A DNA stretch of 11,565 bases, from the NCBI GenBank assembly GCA_900545735.1, contig URAC01000028.1, forward strand, positions 1 to 11,565, read 5' to 3'. The stretch comes from an uncultured Bacillota bacterium. GTDB taxonomy: Bacteria; Bacillota; Clostridia; Christensenellales; UBA1242. The position numbers and the translations under genes are program-made. The stretch's first letter is position 1. Every line of letters starts with the position of its first letter. The notes under the pieces are model-generated. The model searched no databases and had not been told where the DNA came from. It was given only the letters and a program-made list of their open reading frames with translations. Positions 1 to 5,441 of this stretch are shown piece by piece.

Positions 1-47
1 CTACACGAGCCTTATCGTCGGCAGCGTCAGATGTGTATAAGAGACAG
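1..47 (+). other. Nextera/Tn5 library adapter (artificial)
   Basis: This is synthetic sequence. Bases 1-6 are the end of the P5-side oligonucleotide, 7-14 (GAGCCTTA) sit in the i5 index position, 15-28 are the Nextera read-1 adapter, and 29-47 are the exact 19-base Tn5 mosaic end. Genomic sequence starts at 48. The reverse complement of the same adapter and index is at the other end. Confidence 0.98.
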
Positions 48-69
48 ACAATATGTTGATTAATTCATT

Positions 70-97
70 TTGAAATAAATCAATAATATGTTATTAT
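70..97 (+). promoter_or_regulatory. Putative sigma-A promoter of the SHOCT membrane protein gene
   Basis: A TTGAAA -35 box (70-75) and a TATTAT -10 box (92-97) are 16 bases apart, with an extended -10 TG at 89-90. The predicted transcription start is near 104, giving a leader of about 9 bases that consists almost only of the ribosome binding site. Confidence 0.45.
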
Positions 98-112
98 AAA
101 AACGGAGGGAAA

Positions 113-712
113 ATGAAAAAAGGAAAAGGTTGTAATTTAGCAGCGGCTATTATAGAAATCATTTTGGCTGCATTTTTAATTATTGGAGGAGTATATTACT
201 TAATTGCTGGCACTGCAACTTATACAAGTGACGAAGCACTTGCAGGCTTGGGTTCACTTTTGGCAATTATTGGCGCCGTTGCATTGGCTTTTGGAGTGAT
301 ATATCTAACATTTGGTATTTTAACAATTAAATATACAAATTCAGATGCACAAGTTTATTATTCTAAGAAAAATGTTTTGTTAGCTTTTTCAATCGTTGAA
401 AGCGTAATTATTGTATATTTTATTTATTCAGTAATTTCAGCAGGTGACCCATTATCATTCATTTCATTTTTAATTTATCTTTCTGCAACAATATTGCATT
501 GGGTTGGCTATGGGCTTATGAACAAAGGCTCCAAACAATATGTAGAAAAACCAGCTAGTGTCGAAGTATTAACAGAAGAGAAAAAAGCGGAAGAATCTGG
601 CTTTGATGCAGAAATGTATAGCCAATTAACAAAATTAAATGAATTAAAACAAAATGGCATTATTTCTGAAGAAGAATTTCAATCAATGAAAGACAAATTA
701 TTAAAAAAATAA
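113..712 (+). CDS. Four-helix membrane protein with C-terminal SHOCT domain
   Basis: Unrecognised integral membrane protein of 199 residues. The first two thirds are hydrophobic and can form four membrane helices, roughly residues 9-32, 46-72, 88-109 and 113-136, with no obvious catalytic motif. A charged linker follows. Residues about 166-199 match the SHOCT (short C-terminal) pattern: a leucine-rich amphipathic helix, then NGIISEEEF and a final lysine-rich helix ending in LLKK. SHOCT segments occur at the C-terminus of many unrelated bacterial proteins, often membrane proteins, and are thought to mediate oligomerisation or protein contacts; they do not define a function. The ATG is preceded by GGAGGG at 104-109. 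The gene appears monocistronic, with its own promoter and a strong terminator. Function unknown; the SHOCT call is fairly secure. Confidence 0.85.
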   Translation: MKKGKGCNLAAAIIEIILAAFLIIGGVYYLIAGTATYTSDEALAGLGSLLAIIGAVALAFGVIYLTFGILTIKYTNSDAQVYYSKKNVLLAFSIVESVIIVYFIYSVISAGDPLSFISFLIYLSATILHWVGYGLMNKGSKQYVEKPASVEVLTEEKKAEESGFDAEMYSQLTKLNELKQNGIISEEEFQSMKDKLLKK

Positions 713-727
713 TCAATCAAAATTTGT

Positions 728-759
728 AAAATGCTCAGAACTGAGCATTTTATTTTTTT
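728..759 (+). terminator. Rho-independent terminator after the SHOCT protein gene
   Basis: An 11-base-pair perfect stem (728-738 with 741-751, AAAATGCTCAG paired to its complement, tight loop) is followed by a T-rich run to 758. Confidence 0.9.
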
Positions 760-769
760 GTTCATTTAT

Positions 770-798
770 TTGTTAAAATTTGAAAGATAATATATAAT
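770..798 (+). promoter_or_regulatory. Putative sigma-A promoter of the CYTH-like/deoD unit
   Basis: TTGTTA (770-775), a 17-base spacer and a perfect TATAAT (793-798). The predicted start is near 805, about 9 bases before the ATG, so the AGAGG at 804-808 would lie at the very 5' end of the transcript. Confidence 0.55.
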
Positions 799-813
799 AA
801 TATAGAGGTCTAA

Positions 814-1503
814 ATGGGAAAGTTTATTGAAAAAACATCAGAAGGAGTAAAAACATACACATTGTTTGCAAAAACAACAATGAAAAAAGTCTTGCAGTTG
901 CAAGATATGCTTCATCTATACACCTTTATTCCAGAAAGCAAATCAATTCAAAAGGAAGTCTATTTAGATAGTCCAAACAATCTTTTAAAAAGTGCTGGAT
1001 TAAATTTATGCAAATCAACGGAAAGCAACAAAGCGTTTTTTAAGGTAGAAAGAGAAAGATATGACGCCTCAAGCAAACGCAATGTTGTCCAACGCGCTGA
1101 AAAGATTTTTGTTCACGAAATTGGCTTGAGAGATACAGTTAAAGACCATATGTTTTTCTTGACAGACGGTATTAAACAAATGTTTTCCACTCAATTTTAT
1201 ATAGACTTAGACAATGTTTTAAAAACTGTTGTTCCAAAAATCGAAATGGAAAGCAAAAAAACAATCTACAAAGTTTTTTCAGGTCGTGGATTTAAAGGCG
1301 AAATGATTTTTGAAGATGTATCAATCAAAAATTTTGAAACTAAGCGTGTGGCTAACACTATGATGTTAACAATCAAGCAAATTTCAGCAAGATATGATAA
1401 TTCAGATTTTAATGACCTAACTTCCAAGATAGAAAAATATTGCAGAGAAGTTATGCCAACAAATGATAGCAAATATGAAATTGCAAAGAGAATGACAAAA
1501 TAA
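814..1503 (+). CDS. CYTH-like domain protein (divergent)
   Basis: Protein of 229 residues with no signal peptide or membrane segment. It reads as a divergent CYTH-fold protein (the adenylyl cyclase CyaB / thiamine triphosphatase / triphosphate tunnel group). A strand-loop segment, KEVYLDSPNNLLKSAGLNL (about residues 47-65), resembles the CYTH tyrosine-Asp-Ser/Thr-Pro stretch. Alternating charged strands follow in the middle, and a C-terminal helix ends in SKYEIAKRM, like the SKY...R end of CYTH domains. The N-terminal ExExK signature that binds triphosphate and metal is not clearly present, so catalytic activity is doubtful. AGAGG precedes the ATG. deoD begins 10 bases after its stop without a terminator, so the two are co-transcribed, possibly linking it to nucleotide or phosphate metabolism. 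The fold assignment is an inference from weak similarity. Confidence 0.6.
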   Translation: MGKFIEKTSEGVKTYTLFAKTTMKKVLQLQDMLHLYTFIPESKSIQKEVYLDSPNNLLKSAGLNLCKSTESNKAFFKVERERYDASSKRNVVQRAEKIFVHEIGLRDTVKDHMFFLTDGIKQMFSTQFYIDLDNVLKTVVPKIEMESKKTIYKVFSGRGFKGEMIFEDVSIKNFETKRVANTMMLTIKQISARYDNSDFNDLTSKIEKYCREVMPTNDSKYEIAKRMTK

Positions 1504-1513
1504 GGAGAATGAT

Positions 1514-2215
1514 ATGCCAACACCACATATAAGTGCAAATGATGGCGATTTTGCAAAAACAGTTATAATGCCAGGCGACCCAAAAAGAAGCGAATATATA
1601 GTAGAAAAATTTTTAACCGATGCTAAACTTGTAAACGATGTTCGCGGAGTTCAAGGCTATACGGGATTATATAAAGGCAAAAAAGTTTCAGTTATGGCTC
1701 ACGGAATGGGAATGCCATCAATGGCAATTTATGCGCACGAATTATACAATTTTTATGGCGTAGAAAACATTATTAGAATTGGCTCGTGCGGAGCGATAAA
1801 TGAAAATATCAAAATCAAAGATGTTGTTTTGGCAAATCCTGTTGTAACAGAAAGCAATATTGGCAGGGCATTTAAAGAACGCGATGAATTTGCTTATCCA
1901 ACAGAAATTCTTGTAAACAAGGTTTTAAAAACCGCAGAAAAACTGAATGTTTCAGTTAAACAAGGCTTAGTTTTATGTTCAGACCTTTTTTATAAAGAGG
2001 AAGAAGAAAGCATAAAATGGAAAGATAAGGGCGCGTTGGCAGTTGAAATGGAAAGTTATGTTTTGTATAAAATTGCAAAAGAATATAACAAAAATGCTGT
2101 TTGCCTTCTGACTGTTGCCGATATGCTATATGACAGAACTTTTGAACTATCTGCAGAAGAGCGTCAAAAATCTTTTGACGAAATGATAACTTTGGCACTT
2201 GAAAGTGCTGTATAA
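1514..2215 (+). CDS. deoD: Purine nucleoside phosphorylase, DeoD type
   Basis: Cytosolic enzyme of purine salvage: it phosphorolyses purine (deoxy)ribonucleosides to the free base and (deoxy)ribose 1-phosphate, and works as a hexamer. The 233 residues are close to the 239 of the E. coli enzyme. Visible active-site positions are His5 near the N-terminus (donated to the neighbouring subunit), Gly21 and Arg25 in MPGDPKR, Arg44, and Arg88 with Ser91 in RIGSCGA for phosphate. Glu177-Met178-Glu179 (VEME) bind ribose, and Asp202, in the place of the E. coli base-protonating Asp204, lies in TVADM. The family's C-terminal AEERQ..F..M motif is present. The start has AAGGAGA 7 bases upstream. It follows the CYTH-like gene in an operon and ends at a terminator. 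Confidence 0.97.
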   Translation: MPTPHISANDGDFAKTVIMPGDPKRSEYIVEKFLTDAKLVNDVRGVQGYTGLYKGKKVSVMAHGMGMPSMAIYAHELYNFYGVENIIRIGSCGAINENIKIKDVVLANPVVTESNIGRAFKERDEFAYPTEILVNKVLKTAEKLNVSVKQGLVLCSDLFYKEEEESIKWKDKGALAVEMESYVLYKIAKEYNKNAVCLLTVADMLYDRTFELSAEERQKSFDEMITLALESAV

Positions 2216-2222
2216 TAAATAT

Positions 2223-2252
2223 AAAAATCCACTTTTGTTTAGTGGGTTTTTT
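2223..2252 (+). terminator. Rho-independent terminator after deoD
   Basis: The stem pairs 2226-2233 with 2241-2248 (AATCCACT with AGTGGGTT, one G-T pair) around a 7-base loop and is followed by a T run to 2252. It separates the deoD unit from the trmD promoter just downstream. Confidence 0.85.
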
Positions 2253-2253
2253 A

Positions 2254-2282
2254 TTTACTTTTATTGTGTTTTGTTGTATTAT
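2254..2282 (+). promoter_or_regulatory. Putative promoter of the trmD operon, giving a leaderless mRNA
   Basis: TTTACT (2254-2259), a 17-base spacer and TATTAT (2277-2282). Counting seven bases from the end of the -10 box puts the transcription start on 2289, the A of the trmD ATG. No Shine-Dalgarno-like sequence lies in the 20 bases before that ATG, which fits leaderless initiation. Confidence 0.5.
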
Positions 2283-2288
2283 AGTGAT

Positions 2289-2963
2289 ATGAAAATAGAT
2301 ATTTTAACTTTGTTCCCAGAAATGTTTGATGCACTTAAAATGAGTATTTTGGGAAGAGCAACAGAAAGCAAAAAAATTGAAATCAATCTAATTAACATTA
2401 GAGATTTTTCTAAAGATAAACATAAAAAATGCGATGATGAAATATATGGCGGCGGAGCGGGAATGCTTATGATGGTCCAGCCAATTTATGATGCTGTTAT
2501 GAGCGTAAAGACAGACAAAAGTTCAATTTTTGTATTCTCGCCAAAAGGGAAAACCTTCAATCAAAAATTTGCAAGCGATATGAGCAAACTTGAACATATT
2601 ATTTTAATTTGTGGTCATTATGAAGGCATTGATGAAAGAGTGATAGAAATATTCCAACCTAATCTTTTATCTGTTGGCGATTTTGTTTTAACAGGGGGAG
2701 AAATTCCAGCAATGCTTGTTGTAGATTGCATTTCAAGGCTAGCAAACGGCGTTATTTCAAAAGATAGTTTAAATGAAGAAAGTTTTAATAATAATTTGCT
2801 TGAATATCCACAATATACTCGCCCCGCAGACTTTATGGGATATAAAGTTCCTGAAGTTTTGTTATCGGGAAATCACGCAGAAATTGCAAAATATAGGGCA
2901 AATTGTTCTCTTGAAGAAACAAGAAGGTATAGACCGGATTTATTAGGAGAAGAAAATGAATAA
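2289..2963 (+). CDS. trmD: tRNA (guanine-N1)-methyltransferase TrmD
   Basis: Essential SPOUT-class enzyme that uses S-adenosylmethionine to make m1G37 next to the anticodon, preventing +1 frameshifts. The 224 residues carry the hallmarks: MKIDILTLFPEMF at the N-terminus, YGGGAGM, the knot motif CGHYEGIDER starting at residue 108, SVGDFVLTGGE, and YTRPADFMG followed by VPEVLLSGNH. It ends soon after RPDLL, about 20 residues earlier than the B. subtilis enzyme. The frame is open upstream to 2199, but family alignment starts at the ATG at 2289, and the deoD terminator lies in that upstream stretch. No ribosome binding site precedes 2289. It overlaps rbgA by 8 bases. rpsP and rimM, its usual upstream partners, are absent, and rplS is not directly downstream. 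Confidence 0.97.
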   Translation: MKIDILTLFPEMFDALKMSILGRATESKKIEINLINIRDFSKDKHKKCDDEIYGGGAGMLMMVQPIYDAVMSVKTDKSSIFVFSPKGKTFNQKFASDMSKLEHIILICGHYEGIDERVIEIFQPNLLSVGDFVLTGGEIPAMLVVDCISRLANGVISKDSLNEESFNNNLLEYPQYTRPADFMGYKVPEVLLSGNHAEIAKYRANCSLEETRRYRPDLLGEENE

Positions 2964-3792
2964 GATAAATTGGTTCCCAGGGCATATGAAAAAAGCCCTT
3001 GAAGAAATGCAAGCAGAAGTAAAAAATGTTGATGCAGTAATTTATGTGCTTGATGCTAGAGCGCCAAAGGCTTGTTTGAATCCTTCTTTTGTTAAAATTA
3101 TTGGCAATAAGCCCATTTTATTTATTTTAAATAAGTGCGATTTGGCTGATGAGCAAAAAGTTAAGGAGTTTGCTCAAAATTTGATTTCAGAAAACTCAAA
3201 ATGTTTGCTTTTAAACTCAACAGCTAGCGGAGCATTAAACAAGGTTACGAATGCTTTAAACGAACTTTGCAAAAATCAAATTGAAAGGTTTAAAAACAAG
3301 GGCGTAAATTATTATGTTCGCGCAATGGTTTTGGGCGTTCCAAATTCTGGCAAAAGCACACTTGTCAATAATCTTTGTGGCTCGGCAAGGGCTGTAACCG
3401 GCAATAAACCTGGCGTAACAAAGGGCAAACAATGGGTTAAACTTTCCAATAATATTGAAATTTTAGACACCCCTGGAACATTATGGCCAAACTTGGAAAT
3501 TGAAGAAACGGCACTTAGATTGGCATACATCGGTTCAATTAAAGATGATGTTTTGCAAATAGAAGAACTTGTCTTGGAGTTAATTAAAGATTTAAAAAAT
3601 TTATATCCTGAACTTTTAAAAGAGAAATATAAAATTGATGATGTTGAAAATAAATTGCCACTTGAAATTTTTGAAGAAATAGCAGAAATGAAAAAGTGCC
3701 TTTTGAAAGGCGGAGAAATAGATTATGAACGCGCCGCAAAAGCGATATTGGACGATTTTAGAAAATGTAGAATAGGAAAGATTACATTTTAG
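2956..3792 (+). CDS. rbgA: Ribosome biogenesis GTPase RbgA (YlqF)
   Basis: Circularly permuted GTPase needed for late assembly of the 50S subunit in Gram-positive bacteria. The 278 residues show the permuted motif order: WFPGHM signature at 6-11, G4 NKCD at 59-62, a G5-like STA stretch, G1 GVPNSGKST at 127-135, a G2 threonine in GVTKG, and G3 DTPG at 171-174. A helical C-terminal RNA-binding region follows. The ATG lies inside the end of trmD (8-base overlap) with AGGAGAAG about 6 bases before it, so translation is probably coupled. yraN follows after 8 bases, its ribosome binding site overlapping the rbgA stop. In many Bacillota, rplS sits between trmD and rbgA and rnhB follows; neither is so here. 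Confidence 0.96.
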   Translation: MNKINWFPGHMKKALEEMQAEVKNVDAVIYVLDARAPKACLNPSFVKIIGNKPILFILNKCDLADEQKVKEFAQNLISENSKCLLLNSTASGALNKVTNALNELCKNQIERFKNKGVNYYVRAMVLGVPNSGKSTLVNNLCGSARAVTGNKPGVTKGKQWVKLSNNIEILDTPGTLWPNLEIEETALRLAYIGSIKDDVLQIEELVLELIKDLKNLYPELLKEKYKIDDVENKLPLEIFEEIAEMKKCLLKGGEIDYERAAKAILDDFRKCRIGKITF

Positions 3793-3800
3793 GAGAAAAA

Positions 3801-4145
3801 TTGAAGCGATTAAATTATCTTAAAGGCAAAAAACAAGAAGCAATAGCACAAAACTTTTTAAAAAAGAAAGGCTATAAAATTTTGGAAAGCAATTTTTCAA
3901 CTAAAATAGGCGAAATAGACATCATTGCAAAGGATAAAAATGTTATAGTTTTTGTTGAGGTTAAATATAGGACAACAGATGGTTTTGGATTGCCACGAGA
4001 AGCGGTGAACGGTTATAAGCAAAACAAAATCAAAAAAGTTGCGACTTTATATTTGAAATTCAATAAATTAGAGGAAAACGACATTCGATTTGATGTTATA
4101 GATATTTTGGGAGAAGACATAACTCATATCAAAAATGCCTTTTAA
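3801..4145 (+). CDS. yraN: UPF0102 family protein YraN (putative endonuclease fold)
   Basis: Small protein of 114 residues in the UPF0102/YraN family, which has a PD-(D/E)XK nuclease-like fold resembling Holliday junction resolvases; its cellular role is not well established. The key core residues are all present: Glu38 and Asp40 in GEIDIIA, and Glu53 with Lys55 in VFVEVKYR. The N-terminal GKKQEAIAQNFLKKKGY helix is typical. The start is a TTG with AGGAGA 4 bases before it, the ribosome binding site overlapping the rbgA stop codon; no better in-frame ATG exists at the family N-terminus. It is the last gene of the trmD-rbgA-yraN operon. No clear terminator follows before the rplS promoter, so read-through into rplS is possible. 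Confidence 0.93.
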   Translation: MKRLNYLKGKKQEAIAQNFLKKKGYKILESNFSTKIGEIDIIAKDKNVIVFVEVKYRTTDGFGLPREAVNGYKQNKIKKVATLYLKFNKLEENDIRFDVIDILGEDITHIKNAF

Positions 4146-4175
4146 TAAAAAAATAAAAAAGTTTGTAAAAAACAC

Positions 4176-4204
4176 TTGCAATATTATTTAATATATGATA
4201 TATT
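4176..4204 (+). promoter_or_regulatory. Putative promoter of rplS
   Basis: TTGCAA (4176-4181), a 17-base spacer and TATATT (4199-4204), with an extended -10 TG at 4196-4197. The predicted start is about 4211, the first base of the hairpin in the rplS leader. Confidence 0.65.
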
Positions 4205-4210
4205 AGCACC

Positions 4211-4277
4211 AGACTTCGGGCGCTCCGCTGTCTTTTTTGTCGGATATGAACGCTTAGTAATATAGGAGGAAAAAGTC
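4211..4277 (+). promoter_or_regulatory. rplS 5' leader, candidate L19 autoregulatory RNA
   Basis: This GC-richer island in an AT-rich region forms a hairpin at the predicted 5' end of the rplS mRNA: AGAC (4211-4214) pairs with GTCT (4230-4233), and CGG (4217-4219) pairs with CCG (4225-4227) around a small loop. A T run follows at 4233-4238, then an unpaired stretch up to the AGGAGG at 4264-4269. A structured L19 leader (Rfam L19_leader) is known upstream of rplS in Bacillota, thought to bind L19 for feedback. Identity with that family is inferred from position and structure, not from a model search. The hairpin plus T run could instead be an attenuator. Confidence 0.45.
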
Positions 4278-4619
4278 ATGAATATGGTAGACATCATTGA
4301 AAGCGAAAACTTAAAAAAAGATGTTCCAGAATTTAATATTGGAGACACTGTTAAAGTTTTTGTAAAAATCAAAGAAGGTGACAAAGAAAGAATTCAAGCA
4401 TACGAAGGTGTTGTTATTGCTAGAAAAAATGGCAGTGTTAGAGAAACATTTACAGTTAGAAGAATTTCTTATGGCGTTGGAGTTGAAAGAACATTCCCAC
4501 TTCATTCACCACTTATCGACCACGTTGAAGTTACAAGACAAGGCAAAGCAAAACGTGCTAAATTGTATTACATTCGTAACCTCACTGGCAAGGCTGCAAA
4601 AGTTAAACAAGCAGAATAA
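4278..4619 (+). CDS. rplS: 50S ribosomal protein L19
   Basis: Ribosomal protein L19, located at the 30S-50S interface of the large subunit. The 113 residues match the family's usual length of about 115. Recognisable segments are the N-terminal helix, [53 protein letters not shown] and the C-terminal [18 protein letters not shown]. The ATG is 8 bases after a perfect AGGAGG; a second ATG two codons later is less well spaced. The gene stands alone downstream of yraN with its own promoter and structured leader, instead of between trmD and rbgA as in many relatives. It ends at a terminator shared with the convergent toxin gene. Confidence 0.98.
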   Translation: MNMVDIIESENLKKDVPEFNIGDTVKVFVKIKEGDKERIQAYEGVVIARKNGSVRETFTVRRISYGVGVERTFPLHSPLIDHVEVTRQGKAKRAKLYYIRNLTGKAAKVKQAE

Positions 4620-4625
4620 TAAAAT

Positions 4626-4657
4626 AAATCCCAAGCAAATGCTTGAGATTTTTTTAT
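4626..4657 (+). terminator. Terminator between rplS and the toxin gene
   Basis: The stem pairs 4626-4636 with 4641-4651 (one C-A mismatch) around a 4-base loop, followed by T-rich sequence. It lies between the rplS stop and the stop codon of the convergent mazF and probably serves rplS mainly. Confidence 0.8.
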
Positions 4658-5019
4658 TTTTGTGTGCCGTAGCCTAAACTAATTAACATTGCGAGATTTA
4701 CTTTTCGCATTTTTTCGTTATCTAGTGTGGAAAGTTTGTCTTTTAAACGCCTTTTATCTATTGTCCTAATCTGTTCTAAAAGCACAACGCTATCTTTTGG
4801 CAAGTTATATTGAATTGCTGGCAATTCCACGTGGGTTGGGATTTTTGCTTTATTGATTTGACTGGTGATTGCGGCAACAATAACCGTTGGACTATATTTA
4901 TTGCCCACATCATTTTGGATAATCAAAACAGGGCGAACGCCACCTTGCTCACTTCCAACAACGGGACTGAGGTCTGCATAGTATATTTCGCCGCGTTTAA
5001 TTTCCGTTTTCTCCAGCAT
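4654..5019 (-). CDS. mazF: MazF/EndoA (NdoA) family mRNA interferase toxin
   Basis: Type II toxin of 121 residues that cuts single-stranded mRNA at a short motif (UACAU for the Bacillus homologue) and so halts translation; it acts as a dimer in the cytosol. From residue 8 it follows the Bacillus subtilis EndoA sequence closely: [29 protein letters not shown] with the catalytic-loop Arg, the VAAITSQ stretch with its Thr, then THVELP, and a C-terminal [14 protein letters not shown]. These conserved segments suggest an active toxin. The ATG has AAAGGA 7 bases upstream and lies inside the end of the upstream antitoxin gene (23-base overlap), the usual translational coupling of such pairs. It is convergent with rplS. 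The family is certain; the exact cleavage motif is not. Confidence 0.97.
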   Translation of the reverse strand: MLEKTEIKRGEIYYADLSPVVGSEQGGVRPVLIIQNDVGNKYSPTVIVAAITSQINKAKIPTHVELPAIQYNLPKDSVVLLEQIRTIDKRRLKDKLSTLDNEKMRKVNLAMLISLGYGTQK

Positions 5020-5224
5020 TTAAAATCCTTTCATAATTGTTTAGACTTTCAATTTCATTAAATTCATTTTCATGAGCAATTTTTTCTTCTTGTTCGCTTA
5101 GAAAGAATATTTTGAAATCTTCCTGTCTTATTGTCAGTGTATGCGAAACTTCTTTTAAAAGTTTTTGATTAGGCTCTGTGATTTCTAGTTTTTCAAGTTC
5201 ATTTTTATACTTTTCTAATGGCAT
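4997..5224 (-). CDS. Putative MazE/EndoAI-like antitoxin (divergent)
   Basis: Protein of 75 residues directly upstream of, and overlapping, the mazF-type toxin by 23 bases, the place of the antitoxin. Overall similarity to Bacillus EndoAI (about 93 residues) is weak. The pattern KLEIT, a helix [12 protein letters not shown], a short turn and a second helix [14 protein letters not shown] could be a degenerate ribbon-helix-helix DNA-binding domain. The acidic tail [20 protein letters not shown] resembles the EndoAI segment that lies in the toxin groove (EAETTVERL). The start ATG has AAAGGAGA about 7 bases upstream, a very strong site, consistent with the need for excess antitoxin. Assignment rests mostly on position, overlap and tail similarity. 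If it does not bind DNA, the pair may not be autoregulated. Confidence 0.72.
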   Translation of the reverse strand: MPLEKYKNELEKLEITEPNQKLLKEVSHTLTIRQEDFKIFFLSEQEEKIAHENEFNEIESLNNYERILNAGENGN

Positions 5225-5441
5225 AATTATCTCCTTTAAAGTTTATTTTTAAACGCTCGATTGAGCGAAATATGTCGAAGTTATAATAGTAGTTTGTTTT
5301 TTAAATTAAAATTTATGTTGAAGTTTTTAATGTTTTTATGTCGATTTTTGAAATCAAAATTTTGACAATTCATTTAAAAGCGTTGACAAACTTTGATTAA
5401 TGTTATACTATTTTGTCGACATTAAATTATTAGGAGAAAAT
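5225..5441. promoter_or_regulatory. Divergent control region between antitoxin and ackA
   Basis: This is the longest gene-free stretch (217 bases) and is very AT-rich. It holds an inverted repeat CGCTC-GATT-GAGCG at 5254-5267, between the antitoxin ribosome binding site and a weak minus-strand -10 candidate (TATTAT reading from 5288 to 5283), where an operator would be expected. It also holds a perfect 12-base palindrome TCAAAATTTTGA at 5354-5365, two TTGACAA copies 21 bases apart (5362 and 5383), and three TATGTYGA copies (5271, 5314, 5337). A palindrome TGTCGACA lies at 5414-5421 just after the ackA -10 box. No open reading frame or RNA gene is supported here. Function of the repeats is inferred from position only. 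Confidence 0.5.
5383..5411 (+). promoter_or_regulatory. Putative promoter of ackA
   Basis: A perfect TTGACA -35 box (5383-5388) is followed by overlapping -10 candidates: TATACT (5404-5409, 15-base spacer) or TACTAT (5406-5411, 17-base spacer). The start would fall near 5416-5418, inside the TGTCGACA palindrome, with a leader of about 25 bases carrying AGGAGA at 5432-5437. Confidence 0.7.

Noticed and set aside
2199..2288. Longer trmD reading frame starting inside the deoD end
   Set aside because: The extra 30 residues cover the deoD terminator and the trmD promoter, have no ribosome binding site, and family alignment begins at the ATG at 2289.
4378..4677. Overlapping plus-strand frame of 99 codons across rplS, and similar frames inside ackA and rel
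   Set aside because: These are shadow frames of strongly conserved genes, with no family similarity or ribosome binding site.
5400..5441. Longer ackA reading frame of 14 extra codons
   Set aside because: These codons overlap the -10 box and transcription start; ATG 5442 has the ribosome binding site and matches the acetate kinase N-terminus.
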